Positions 53,186 to 60,715 of a DNA stretch of 64,000 nt are shown piece after piece. Under the pieces are notes generated by a model. That model did no database searches, was not told where the DNA came from, and was given only the letters and a program-made list of their open reading frames with translations. How positions within the stretch are numbered: the stretch's first letter is position 1; every line of letters begins with the position of its first letter. This DNA comes from Roseibium litorale (GTDB lineage: Bacteria > Pseudomonadota > Alphaproteobacteria > Rhizobiales > Stappiaceae): positions 1-64,000 of the forward strand of contig NZ_JACYXI010000008.1 of assembly GCF_014842915.1 (NCBI RefSeq), written 5' to 3'. The position numbers and the translations under genes are program-made.

Positions 53186-53490
53186 TTTCCGACTTCAAAG
53201 CGTTAAAGTAGGCGCAAAATGAATCGCTGTGCCTGCAGGCTGTCCCGACCGGATTTGGGGAGGCAGACCGATGATCAGGGACGGCCCAGGAGGGCTCCTT
53301 AAGAAGCTTCTTTTTCAACCGTCTTGCAAAGGGCATTCTGCATAATTCCATCTTGCTGCAGGCTGCAGGCTGCACGCGGCCGCGTTCGCACCATTTACCG
53401 ATGCGTACACGGCTACTGATGCATATGCGGTGCCAAGCCATCCTGATCGTGGCCCATACAAACGAACATAATGTGATCGAAAGAGCCTAT
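53186..53490. other. Divergent intergenic region, phosphatase 1 / GntR
   Basis: About 305 bp that should hold promoters in both directions. The TGTATACA operator found elsewhere in the cluster is absent here. The GntR frame is open upstream to 53353, but those residues do not look like the family. No other feature was seen. Confidence 0.4.
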
Positions 53491-54129
53491 ATGCGTGAAA
53501 AGACTCGCGTCGATACAATCTACCAGACGCTTCGTGACAGGATTTGCCTCGGCCAGTACAAGCCCGGGGACGTTTTTCATGAAAACGAGCTCGGCCAAGA
53601 GTTTCAGGTCAGCCGGACCCCGATACGTCAGGTTTTGCAGCGCCTAGCTTTCGAGAAGCTGGCAGTCGTTCGCACCGGCGTGGGAACGATCGTTGAAGAC
53701 TATGCCGATGCTGATGTGAGAAACTATCTGGAGATTCACGCCCGCATCCTGGAAACAGTCGCCGAGCTGAAGCTCTTCCGCCCAACAACCAGCAATCAGG
53801 AAGCTCTTGCAAACGTACAGGTCCGCGTCTCGATGTTGTCGAGTGCCCCGGATATCGAACGGATCTGGTCTTTTCTGAAAACCATCCAGGAATTGACTGA
53901 TCAGCTTCTTGCTGACGATACGTTGCGGCACATGAACGAGATGTTGTTCTACCAGGTTGTGCGTGGGTTGATCGCAGGCGGCCGCCATTCCCCGGAATTG
54001 GCGGCAAACATCATTCAGGACAATATCGTGAAGCTGACCGGTCCGCTGGAGCGGTCCGACTATGAAACCTTCTTCATGGCGCTGAGTGATCTGGTCCGCG
54101 CTTATAAGGCGCTTGCGGTCAAGAGCTGA
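53491..54129 (+). CDS. GntR-family regulator (FCD-like)
   Basis: The 212-residue regulator has a GntR winged helix (RVDTIYQTLRDRICLGQYKPGDVFHENELGQEFQVSRTPIRQVLQRLAFEKLAVV, residues 5-59) and a short all-helical C-terminal domain of the FCD type (NYLEIHARILETVAEL, DDTLRHMNEMLFYQVV). ATG 53491 has GAAAGAG 6 bp before it. It stands between two phosphatase genes and near an amino-acid transporter. Three palindromes centred on TGTATACA in front of nearby minus-strand genes match the kind of site GntR/FCD dimers bind, so it is the likely repressor of that set. Confidence 0.88.
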   Translation: MREKTRVDTIYQTLRDRICLGQYKPGDVFHENELGQEFQVSRTPIRQVLQRLAFEKLAVVRTGVGTIVEDYADADVRNYLEIHARILETVAELKLFRPTTSNQEALANVQVRVSMLSSAPDIERIWSFLKTIQELTDQLLADDTLRHMNEMLFYQVVRGLIAGGRHSPELAANIIQDNIVKLTGPLERSDYETFFMALSDLVRAYKALAVKS

Positions 54130-54296
54130 GTTCTTGGCTGCAAGAGGCGATGGACCATCGGCCGGAAACGGCCGTTTCGCCTTTCGCCGGGCCTTGCGGA
54201 AAGAGTTGCGCGATCAATGCTCAATCCCGCATTCCTGAACATAAAGCTATCCAGGCAAACGCTTGGTCCATCTGGAACGGAACTAGGGTCCACGCC

Positions 54297-54854
54297 CTAA
54301 GGCAAAATATGATGGGATGCCGTTTGCTGTTTCAGCAAATAGGCTTTCTGTTCTGGGGTTTCGATCGCTTCGCGATCATGGGTGGCGCGAATGAAGGCAA
54401 TTGCCTCTTCGGCGCTCAGGCCATAGGTCATCGCAAGACCAGCGGCAACCGTGCCGGTCCGGCCCAGCCCCGCCATGCAATGAATTGCAACCGGATAGCC
54501 CGACGCCAACACAGCGCGGGCGGAAGCGAAAGCACTGTCCAGCTTGTCCGCATGTTCCCAGGAGGGCGGCGACATATCGGGGATGGAGATCAATTGCCAC
54601 TCAATGCCCAATGCGGCTAGCGTGCGGGCGTATTGATTTACGCCGAGAACAAGCTCTTCCGCCGTCAGACAGGAGAGCAGCAACCTGACATTGCTGTCCT
54701 TCAGGCGCTGAAGATCTTCCTGAAGGAACGCAACCGTCGCAATCTTCGCGTCAGATGTGAAACGCACCCCGGGACAGGACTGAAGACACATATGGAGATC
54801 CGTGTTCTTCAGCCGCACTTCGCTAAATCGCTTGGAAGAAAAGTCGCTGGTCAT
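54297..54854 (-). CDS. CDKN3-like protein tyrosine/dual-specificity phosphatase, copy 2
   Basis: The 185-residue protein carries the loop HCMAGLGRTGTVAAGLAM (HCx5RTG) and an acid Asp in ISIPDMSPPSWEHA, a spacing characteristic of CDKN3-type phosphatases. DLQRLKDSNVRLLLSCLTAEEL and YGLSAEEAIAFIRATHDREAIETPEQKAYL also fit. It is a diverged paralogue of copy 1, with similar helices after the loop. An operator-like TGTATACA overlaps a TTGCTC-N17-TATACA promoter 38-66 bp upstream of its ATG, so its expression is probably controlled with the transporter. Confidence 0.85.
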   Translation of the reverse strand: MTSDFSSKRFSEVRLKNTDLHMCLQSCPGVRFTSDAKIATVAFLQEDLQRLKDSNVRLLLSCLTAEELVLGVNQYARTLAALGIEWQLISIPDMSPPSWEHADKLDSAFASARAVLASGYPVAIHCMAGLGRTGTVAAGLAMTYGLSAEEAIAFIRATHDREAIETPEQKAYLLKQQTASHHILP

Positions 54855-54889
54855 CTATCGCATTCCGTTCAATGGAATGCATGTATACA

Positions 54890-54920
54890 GGTACATCACA
54901 TGGCGAGCAAGCCAAAATGA
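54890..54920 (-). promoter_or_regulatory. Promoter with TGTATACA operator, phosphatase 2
   Basis: On the minus strand TTGCTC (54920-54915) and TATACA (54897-54892) are 17 bp apart. The palindromic core TGTATACA (54892-54899) covers the -10 box and is followed on the plus strand by GGT, as in the transporter operator. The ATG lies at 54854. Confidence 0.65.
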
Positions 54921-55062
54921 CAGTTTTATGACAAGCTGGCGTCAGGAAAATCCAAAGGCCCGGTCCCATCCGCAATCCGAATTCTTGACCGGACAACCGG
55001 CACTGGAAGGGGACGCACGAACATAGTCTGCCCCTGCAACATATGCCCCGGAGGCATGAGCC

Positions 55063-55806
55063 TCAGTGGGCGTTGACCTGACCAAGAAACCGCCTCGTGC
55101 GCTCCGACCGGGGCCGCTCAAAGAAAGCAGCCGGTTCGTTTTCCTCGACGATCTCGCCGCGGTCCATGAAGATCACCCGATCCGCCACGCGCCGGGCGAA
55201 CCCCATCTCGTGGGTCACGCAAACCATGGTGATGTCGTCATTGGCCAGTTCGACCATCACGTCCAGGACTTCCTTGATCATCTCGGGATCAAGAGCCGAC
55301 GTCGGCTCGTCGAACAGGATGACCTTGGGGGTCATGCAAAGCGTACGGGCAATAGCGACCCGTTGCTGCTGACCGCCCGACAACTGATGCGGATACTTGT
55401 TGGCCTGATCCGCGATCCTGACCCGTTCCAGATAATGTCCGGCGGCACGTTCCGCGTCGCGCCGGGAGGTCTTCCGGACCCAGATGGGAGCGAGGGTACA
55501 GTTCTCCAGCACAGTCAGATGAGGGTAGAGGTTGAACTGCTGGAACACCATTCCCGTCTCCTGGCGTACACGGGACAGTGCCTTGGGTTCGTCGGAAAGC
55601 TCAATGCCAGAGACCTCAATCGTGCCGCTTTCGTGCCGCTCCAGTCGGTTCATGCAGCGCAGCAGCGTGGACTTGCCGGATCCTGAGGGACCACAGATCA
55701 CCACACGCTCGCCGATGCGTATGTTCAGCGAAACGTTCCTCAAGGCATGAAAGGCTCCATACCACTTGTCTAGATCCCTAATCCGGATCACCGGCTGCTC
55801 CGACAT
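55063..55806 (-). CDS. Polar amino-acid ABC ATPase (AapP/GlnQ-like)
   Basis: The 247-residue ATPase starts [27 protein letters not shown]. It shows Walker [19 protein letters not shown], the [20 protein letters not shown] segment typical of amino-acid transporters, signature [16 protein letters not shown], Walker [17 protein letters not shown] and [22 protein letters not shown] 55806 is used because the frame upstream to 55986 does not fit the family. It is the last gene of a receptor-containing transport unit and is separated from the receptor by about 200 bp. Confidence 0.93.
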   Translation of the reverse strand: MSEQPVIRIRDLDKWYGAFHALRNVSLNIRIGERVVICGPSGSGKSTLLRCMNRLERHESGTIEVSGIELSDEPKALSRVRQETGMVFQQFNLYPHLTVLENCTLAPIWVRKTSRRDAERAAGHYLERVRIADQANKYPHQLSGGQQQRVAIARTLCMTPKVILFDEPTSALDPEMIKEVLDVMVELANDDITMVCVTHEMGFARRVADRVIFMDRGEIVEENEPAAFFERPRSERTRRFLGQVNAH

Positions 55807-56004
55807 TGCTCTGCTTTCCTGCTTGAAGCCAAGGCTGCACGCGCGCGGATCAGGACCATACCGTTTGTGAGCCGTGATCATTGCGGTCATGGAAGGACGG
55901 GGCCGGGCTTTCCGGCCCCCGTTCCCCCCTGGGGTCGTGCGCTGCCGCCAGAGATTGCTCTGGAGCAGAAGGCGGGGTGGGACCACCTTCTGCTCCCCGG
56001 TGCG

Positions 56005-57042
56005 TCAACGGATGGGTTGCGGATACATCAGCCCGCCTTGAGAGAAGAGAGCGTTGGCGGTACCCGCGCGCTCCAGCCCATAGTCCTCGGTACCGAGGCT
56101 CCGGTCGTACACCTCACCGTAGTTGCCGACCTGCTTGATGATATTGTAGCTCCACTCCGCCGGCAGACCGATCTGGGAGGCCATTTCCCCAGCCGCTGAA
56201 TCTTGCCCGAAGAGACGCTGCACAGACTTCGGCTGATTGGCCAGGTCCGCAACGACCTTGTCGACGTTGCCGGAGGAGACCTTCAACGCCTCCGCGTTGA
56301 GCATCACCTGGAAGCTCCAATAAAGTGCCTTTTCCAGTTCCGCATCAGGCTGTGACAACAATGTCAGCGGCTCATTGGAGATAACTTCCGGAAGAATAAC
56401 GTAGGCCTCCGGATCATCGGCCAGCAGACGGTCGGAGTTGAGCGCCGTCCGGTCACTGGCCAGGACATCACACTTGCCACTGAAGAAGGCCTGAAGACGA
56501 GCGGTCTTGTCGGCGATGTTCTCGACCCGGTACTTGATGCCGCGGTCAGAGAACCAGTCGGCAATGTTCAGCAGCGTTGTCGACCCCTCCTCCGCACACA
56601 CAGTGGCACCGTTCAGCTCCTTCGCGCTCGTCACGCCAAGGTTGCGGGGAACCATGAAGCCCTGACCATCAAAGAAGGTCGTCACCACGAACCGCATGCC
56701 AGGATTTGCATCGCGCGTCCCCGTGCGGGTAATGCTCCGGGATGCCATGTGAGCGCCCTTCGCAACGATCGTCTTCATGCTGTCGGAAAAGCCGATGCCG
56801 CGAATATCGGCCTTGCTCGCATCGCCCAGGATAGCGGCGGCTGCCATGCGGCAGAAGTCGGTATTGAAGCCCCGATAGACACCTTCGCTGTCCGGCACAG
56901 AGAAGGCTGGCGAATTGGTGTTGACCAGGCAAACCAATCGATCGTCTTTGCGGATTTCGTCCATCACGGGACCACCAATGGCGGAACCCGCCGTGGCCAT
57001 CATAAAGCAGCTTGCAACAAGAAAATTACGAAGAGGGGACAT
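56005..57042 (-). CDS. Amino-acid ABC substrate-binding protein (AapJ-like)
   Basis: The 345-residue receptor has a signal peptide (MSPLRNFLVASCFMMATAGSAIG). It then matches the general L-amino-acid receptor AapJ in order: RLVCLVNTNSPAFSVPDSEGVYRGFNTDFCRMAAAAILGD, FDGQGFMVPRNLGVTSAKELNGATVC, LLSQPDAELEKALYWSFQVMLNAEALKVS and the C-terminal GTEDYGLERAGTANALFSQGGLMYPQPIR. Where AapJ usually has a VLSRN-type segment, this one reads MASRSITRTG, so the ligand range may differ. It is encoded after the two permeases, an order unlike the usual receptor-first aapJQMP. Confidence 0.9.
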   Translation of the reverse strand: MSPLRNFLVASCFMMATAGSAIGGPVMDEIRKDDRLVCLVNTNSPAFSVPDSEGVYRGFNTDFCRMAAAAILGDASKADIRGIGFSDSMKTIVAKGAHMASRSITRTGTRDANPGMRFVVTTFFDGQGFMVPRNLGVTSAKELNGATVCAEEGSTTLLNIADWFSDRGIKYRVENIADKTARLQAFFSGKCDVLASDRTALNSDRLLADDPEAYVILPEVISNEPLTLLSQPDAELEKALYWSFQVMLNAEALKVSSGNVDKVVADLANQPKSVQRLFGQDSAAGEMASQIGLPAEWSYNIIKQVGNYGEVYDRSLGTEDYGLERAGTANALFSQGGLMYPQPIR

Positions 57043-57068
57043 CTTTGCGCTCCAAATGGAAATGAGAC

Positions 57069-58160
57069 TTAGGACGTTCTTGCTTCCAACCATCTGCTGT
57101 AGGACGACAGGCACCAACATGTGGCGAGATACCAGATCCCGACGAGCAAATATGCTTCAAGGCCGTAGTGCTGCCAGCTGGGGTCACTGAAGGCCATTTT
57201 GGCCGTGGCCATGATGTCGTGAATGCCGATGATGACGACGAGCGACGTGTCCTTGTAGGCACCAAGGACCGTGTTCATGATCGCCGGCATAGACCTCTGC
57301 AGCGCCTGTGGCAGGATGATCAGGCGGGTTTTCTGGACATAGCCAAGCCCCTGACTATCGGCCGCCTCGTGCTGCCCGCGCGGCACCGACTGGAGACCAC
57401 CTCTCACGGATTCGGCGAAATAGGCCGAATGAAAGAAGACCAGTGCAACCATGGTGGTGAGCAGCGGCGAAAGGGTAATCCCTTCCGGCATCATCAAAGG
57501 CAGGACAAACAGGCCCAGGAACAGGACCATGATCATCGGCACACCGCGGACAAGCTCAATATAGAGAACCGCGAAGGCGCGGATGGCGGGCAACTGGCTT
57601 TGATACCGCGCAAGAGCGAGCAGAACGCCGACCGGGAACGCGAAGACGAGCCCGAATATCGCGAGCATGAGCAGGACCGGCAGGCCGTTCCAGCGCTCAG
57701 GTTGAACATAGTCCAGACCGAAGTACCCGCCGCGCATCAACACGTAGAAGCCGATACCAACGGCGCCCCAAAGCCAGGCAAGCCGGCCGTTGTGAAAGGA
57801 CGGCAGCATGCTGACCGCAACTGCTGCGATAAGCAGCACGCTTGCCAGGAACGAGCGCCACTGCTCGTCATATGGGTAGGTGCCGAAAAGGATAAGACGG
57901 TATTTCTCGACGACAAACGGCCAGCAGGCGCCTGCAACCGCAGCGCAGCTCTCTGCGGGAGCCCATGGCGCTGCAGCGCTGACAAACAGCCAGTCCACCG
58001 CGAAGTAAACCGCCGCGGCGATAACCACCCCGAGAACAACCGTCAGCAAGGTATCGCGCTTGCTGCCGAAAAGGTTGCTCCTGATCTGCTTAACCAAGCC
58101 AATGCGCGGAGCCCGGAGGGAACCCTCCTTCATGATTGGCACGTCTCTGCTGATAGCACT
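57069..58160 (-). CDS. Amino-acid ABC permease (AapM-like)
   Basis: The product (about 363 residues) is a HisM/AapM-type permease with several membrane spans. FALLYIELVRGVPMIMVLFLGLFVLPLMM, AYFAESVRGGLQSVPRGQHEAADSQGLGYVQKTRLIILPQALQRSMPAIMNT is the coupling region. A Trp-rich periplasmic loop (AAPWAPAESCAAVAGACWPF) is characteristic of AapM. I prefer GTG 58160, 4 bp after the AapQ stop and with a GAGGGGG ribosome binding site, over the first frame codon at 58202. ATG 58133 is another option. Confidence 0.9.
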   Translation of the reverse strand, partial: SAISRDVPIMKEGSLRAPRIGLVKQIRSNLFGSKRDTLLTVVLGVVIAAAVYFAVDWLFVSAAAPWAPAESCAAVAGACWPFVVEKYRLILFGTYPYDEQWRSFLASVLLIAAVAVSMLPSFHNGRLAWLWGAVGIGFYVLMRGGYFGLDYVQPERWNGLPVLLMLAIFGLVFAFPVGVLLALARYQSQLPAIRAFAVLYIELVRGVPMIMVLFLGLFVLPLMMPEGITLSPLLTTMVALVFFHSAYFAESVRGGLQSVPRGQHEAADSQGLGYVQKTRLIILPQALQRSMPAIMNTVLGAYKDTSLVVIIGIHDIMATAKMAFSDPSWQHYGLEAYLLVGIWYLATCWCLSSYSRWLEARTS

Positions 58161-58164
58161 CACC

Positions 58165-59307
58165 TCAGCCCCCTCTTGATGAAACGCGGGCGTTGTAGGC
58201 ATTCACCGCAAAGGACACCGCAAGACAGATGACCAGATAGACGCCCATCGACAACGTCATCAATTCGATCGGACGGAACGTCTGATTGATGGACGTGGTC
58301 ATCACCGAAACCAGATCCGAATAGCCCACAGCGAGCGCGATCGAGGTGTTCTTCGTGATGTTCAGATACTGATTGCCCATCGGCGGCACGACAATGCGCA
58401 CTGCTTGCGGCAGAACCACGAGGCGCATCATCTGCAGGAAGCTAAGGCCCGTCGCCCGGGATGCCTCGAACTGTCCGTTAGGTACGGCCTCGATCGCCCC
58501 CCTGACGAGCTCAGCCACCTGGCCGCCGTGATAGATCGAGAGCGCCGCAGCAAGCACGAGAAACTGGATCGATATCCGGTGCCCGCCCTGGAAATCAAAG
58601 CCTTGGAGCATGGGATAGGAGACCGGGTAATCCGCCCAGCCGAACAGGACAGAGGCAGCAACCACAGCCACGAGAACCCCGGTCACTGGCCAGAAGACCG
58701 GATAGACGGTACCGGACGCATCCTGGATACGCCTCGCCACTTTGCCCAGAACAAATATGCTGACAGGCCAGAGACAAGCGAGCACAATCAGCAGGCGCAT
58801 ACCCGATCCAGCTTCCAGTGCAGGGAAATAGAGCGCCCTGTTCGAAAGAAAGATCATATCGTGGAGCGCCCAGCTCTGACGCACCGGCGGCAGGGCGTTG
58901 ATCACGGCCAGAAACAGCGCAAGGAGAATGAGCAGCTTCGGCAGATTTCTCATGACTTCAATGTAGACAAGCGCAAGGCGGACACCGAGATAGTGGTTGC
59001 TGGCGCGCAGCACTCCCATGACGACGCCGATGAATGTCGCCCCCAAAATACAGATCAGCGACAGCACAACCGTATTGATCGCGCCAGCGAGCAGCACTTC
59101 GCCATAGCTGCTTTCGGATGAAACCGGGATCAGGCTTTCATTGATGTCGAAACCGGCGTGGCTGCTCAGAAAATCGAAGGAAACGGAAATGCCGGCCCGC
59201 GCCAGATTGGCGTCGATGTTCCGGACTGCGAGCACAAGAGCAAAAACGAGCAGCAGGATAAAACCGCCCTGCCAAACGACCGCAGACTTTGGAAATCTCC
59301 TTGGCAT
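58165..59307 (-). CDS. Amino-acid ABC permease (AapQ-like)
   Basis: The 380-residue permease has the long N-terminal half typical of AapQ, including NIDANLARAGISVSFDFLSSHAGFDINESLIP, and the coupling segment AELVRGAIEAVPNGQFEASRATGLSFLQMMRLVVLPQAVRIVVPPMGNQYLNITKNTSIALAVGYSDL. ATG 59307 is preferred to a TTG at 59331. It is the first gene of the unit AapQ-AapM-AapJ-AapP. A perfect 14-bp palindrome lies 42-55 bp upstream between plausible -35 and -10 boxes. Confidence 0.92.
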   Translation of the reverse strand: MPRRFPKSAVVWQGGFILLLVFALVLAVRNIDANLARAGISVSFDFLSSHAGFDINESLIPVSSESSYGEVLLAGAINTVVLSLICILGATFIGVVMGVLRASNHYLGVRLALVYIEVMRNLPKLLILLALFLAVINALPPVRQSWALHDMIFLSNRALYFPALEAGSGMRLLIVLACLWPVSIFVLGKVARRIQDASGTVYPVFWPVTGVLVAVVAASVLFGWADYPVSYPMLQGFDFQGGHRISIQFLVLAAALSIYHGGQVAELVRGAIEAVPNGQFEASRATGLSFLQMMRLVVLPQAVRIVVPPMGNQYLNITKNTSIALAVGYSDLVSVMTTSINQTFRPIELMTLSMGVYLVICLAVSFAVNAYNARVSSRGG

Positions 59308-59341
59308 GACACCCACCACCCCGTCTCTCAACTCATTGTGA

Positions 59342-59371
59342 ATGATATACCTGTATACAGGTTTATAGCAA
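59342..59371 (-). promoter_or_regulatory. Promoter with palindromic GntR-type operator, amino-acid transporter
   Basis: ACCTGTATACAGGT (59349-59362) is a perfect 14-bp palindrome. On the minus strand it lies exactly in the 18-bp spacer between TTGCTA (59371-59366) and TATCAT (59347-59342). This layout is typical of steric repression. The first permease starts at 59307. Confidence 0.75.
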
Positions 59372-59611
59372 GCGCTTTTAATAGGAATTCGTAGGTAGAG
59401 GACGAGAGGCAGCTATGGCGCCGAGCTTTCCCCTCATGAACACACGCCGAAACGCGCGAGCACGCTGACTCCGCGATTTTTACCTAGGGTGTGGACCCAT
59501 GCCTTCCTCTCGCAGGCATCGCACGTTTACGCAAATCGAGCTTTCGCCTCAGCCTTCAACCGAAAGCATGCGTTGAACAATGCATGAGGCCAACTCCAGA
59601 CAACCGCAGGA

Positions 59612-59914
59612 TCAGCGCTCCCGGATGGCCTCATCCCGGTACCGCATGAGTGGGGACAGCAGCAGGCCGAGTTCGGTGTATTTCTTGATGATCTTCTGCA
59701 TTTTCGGGTCGTCCATCAGACCCTTGATGATCGTGAAGACGTAAAGGAACCCGGGAAGCGGCATCAGGACCTGCTGCTTCAACCGCGCTTCCATTTCCTC
59801 AGGCTTGGCGCCTTTGGTCATCAGATCAGAAGGATCCTGGTCGGCGAGAAGCATGCGAACGATGCCGTTATTGAAGTTTATCGCCGCGGCCGTTCCTACA
59901 TAGACATCTTGCAT
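59612..59914 (-). CDS. Conserved-looking 100-residue protein of unknown function
   Basis: The ATG at 59914 has a strong GGAGAT ribosome binding site 5 bp upstream and gives a 100-residue protein beginning MQDVYVGTAAAINFNNGIVRMLLADQDP. It contains one short hydrophobic stretch (MPLPGFLYVFTIIKGLM, residues about 57-73) and a basic, helical C-terminal part (MQKIIKKYTELGLLLSPLMRYRDEAIRER). I do not recognise a family. A perfect palindromic operator of the same kind as in front of the transporter lies 27-40 bp upstream, so it belongs to the same regulon and is probably a real gene. Confidence 0.65.
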   Translation of the reverse strand: MQDVYVGTAAAINFNNGIVRMLLADQDPSDLMTKGAKPEEMEARLKQQVLMPLPGFLYVFTIIKGLMDDPKMQKIIKKYTELGLLLSPLMRYRDEAIRER

Positions 59915-59940
59915 AACCGATCTCCAACAGATCAAAAATT

Positions 59941-59954
59941 ACTTGTATACAAGT
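59941..59954. promoter_or_regulatory. Palindromic GntR-type operator, 100-residue protein gene
   Basis: ACTTGTATACAAGT is a perfect 14-bp palindrome with the same TGTATACA core as the sites at 54892 and 59352. It lies just upstream of the small gene starting at 59914. Promoter boxes are less clear here; TAATTT on the minus strand is a possible -10. Confidence 0.72.
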
Positions 59955-60307
59955 GTGCGATCGGAGATTGATCCACGCAAGACCAAAAATTAGTCGGCTC
60001 GCCAGAATATTAAGCGTGCCGGCCGCTACGCATTGCATCCGGCGAGCACCGAGACCCGGACAAGCTAGGTCGGACTCAAGTAACTGTTATAGTTGGATAA
60101 TTTTTATATGCGGCATTCCGTCTGGTCACGCCGTGGTTTCCCGTCATCGACGGCACCATTCTCTGGCATCTCATCTGCCTGATGCGGCACCGCTTATACG
60201 ACAGGATTTTTCGCGGGCAGATGACAGAGGTGCCCGGAAATCAATCTAGCCAGGTTAAGTGGAGTTTCTCCCCGTCTTTGGCTGAGATGCCGGAAGCAGG
60301 TGAGACC
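59955..60307. other. Intergenic region with unassigned fragments
   Basis: About 350 bp. An open stretch around 60110-60262 encodes RLVTPWFPVIDGTILWHLICLMRHRLYDRIF, with one hydrophobic segment, but has no start signal or family I recognise and may be a gene remnant. Nothing else was seen. Confidence 0.3.
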
Positions 60308-60479
60308 ATGGCAAGACGCCCCGCCAGAACCAGGGCCCGGCTTTCATGGCAAAAGTGGCGCTTGCCGCGATCAAAGGTGAGCAGACGCTGGTGGAACTGC
60401 CCAGCAGTTCAACGTGCACGCCAATCAGATCAAGCACTGGAAAGACCAGCTCCTTGAGGGAGCGACAGTGGCCAGATAG
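60308..60479 (+). pseudogene. IS3-family OrfA relic
   Basis: From ATG 60308 (MARRPARTR) the reading shifts near 60340 to AKVALAAIKGEQTLVEL, and again after a single-base loss near 60402 to QQFNVHANQIKHWKDQLLEGA, ending at a TAG at 60477. Together these segments are an almost complete IS3-type OrfA, broken by two frameshifts. No OrfB follows. Confidence 0.75.
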
Positions 60480-60715
60480 GTGCGCTCATGCGCGGCAATC
60501 ACGTCCTGCACCCTGAGACAGGCAGCGTTCGTTCATCAGCCGCTGGGTGCGCCGATCGAACCACAAACAGCAATCATCGTGTAGTCGCAGCGGCCGACGA
60601 CGCCCCAAGCCTCCTGACCTTTGGACATCTTTACGGCCCAGTGGTGCAGATCGGCCGTCAGGTCCGGCCGATCCCGTTCGAATGCGACGGACAGCAATGC
60701 CGCCGAAATGCACCT
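60480..60715. other. Unassigned region before the monooxygenase stop
   Basis: About 235 bp of GC-rich sequence with short open frames in several directions. No motif was recognised. It probably contains worn IS or gene debris. Confidence 0.3.
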
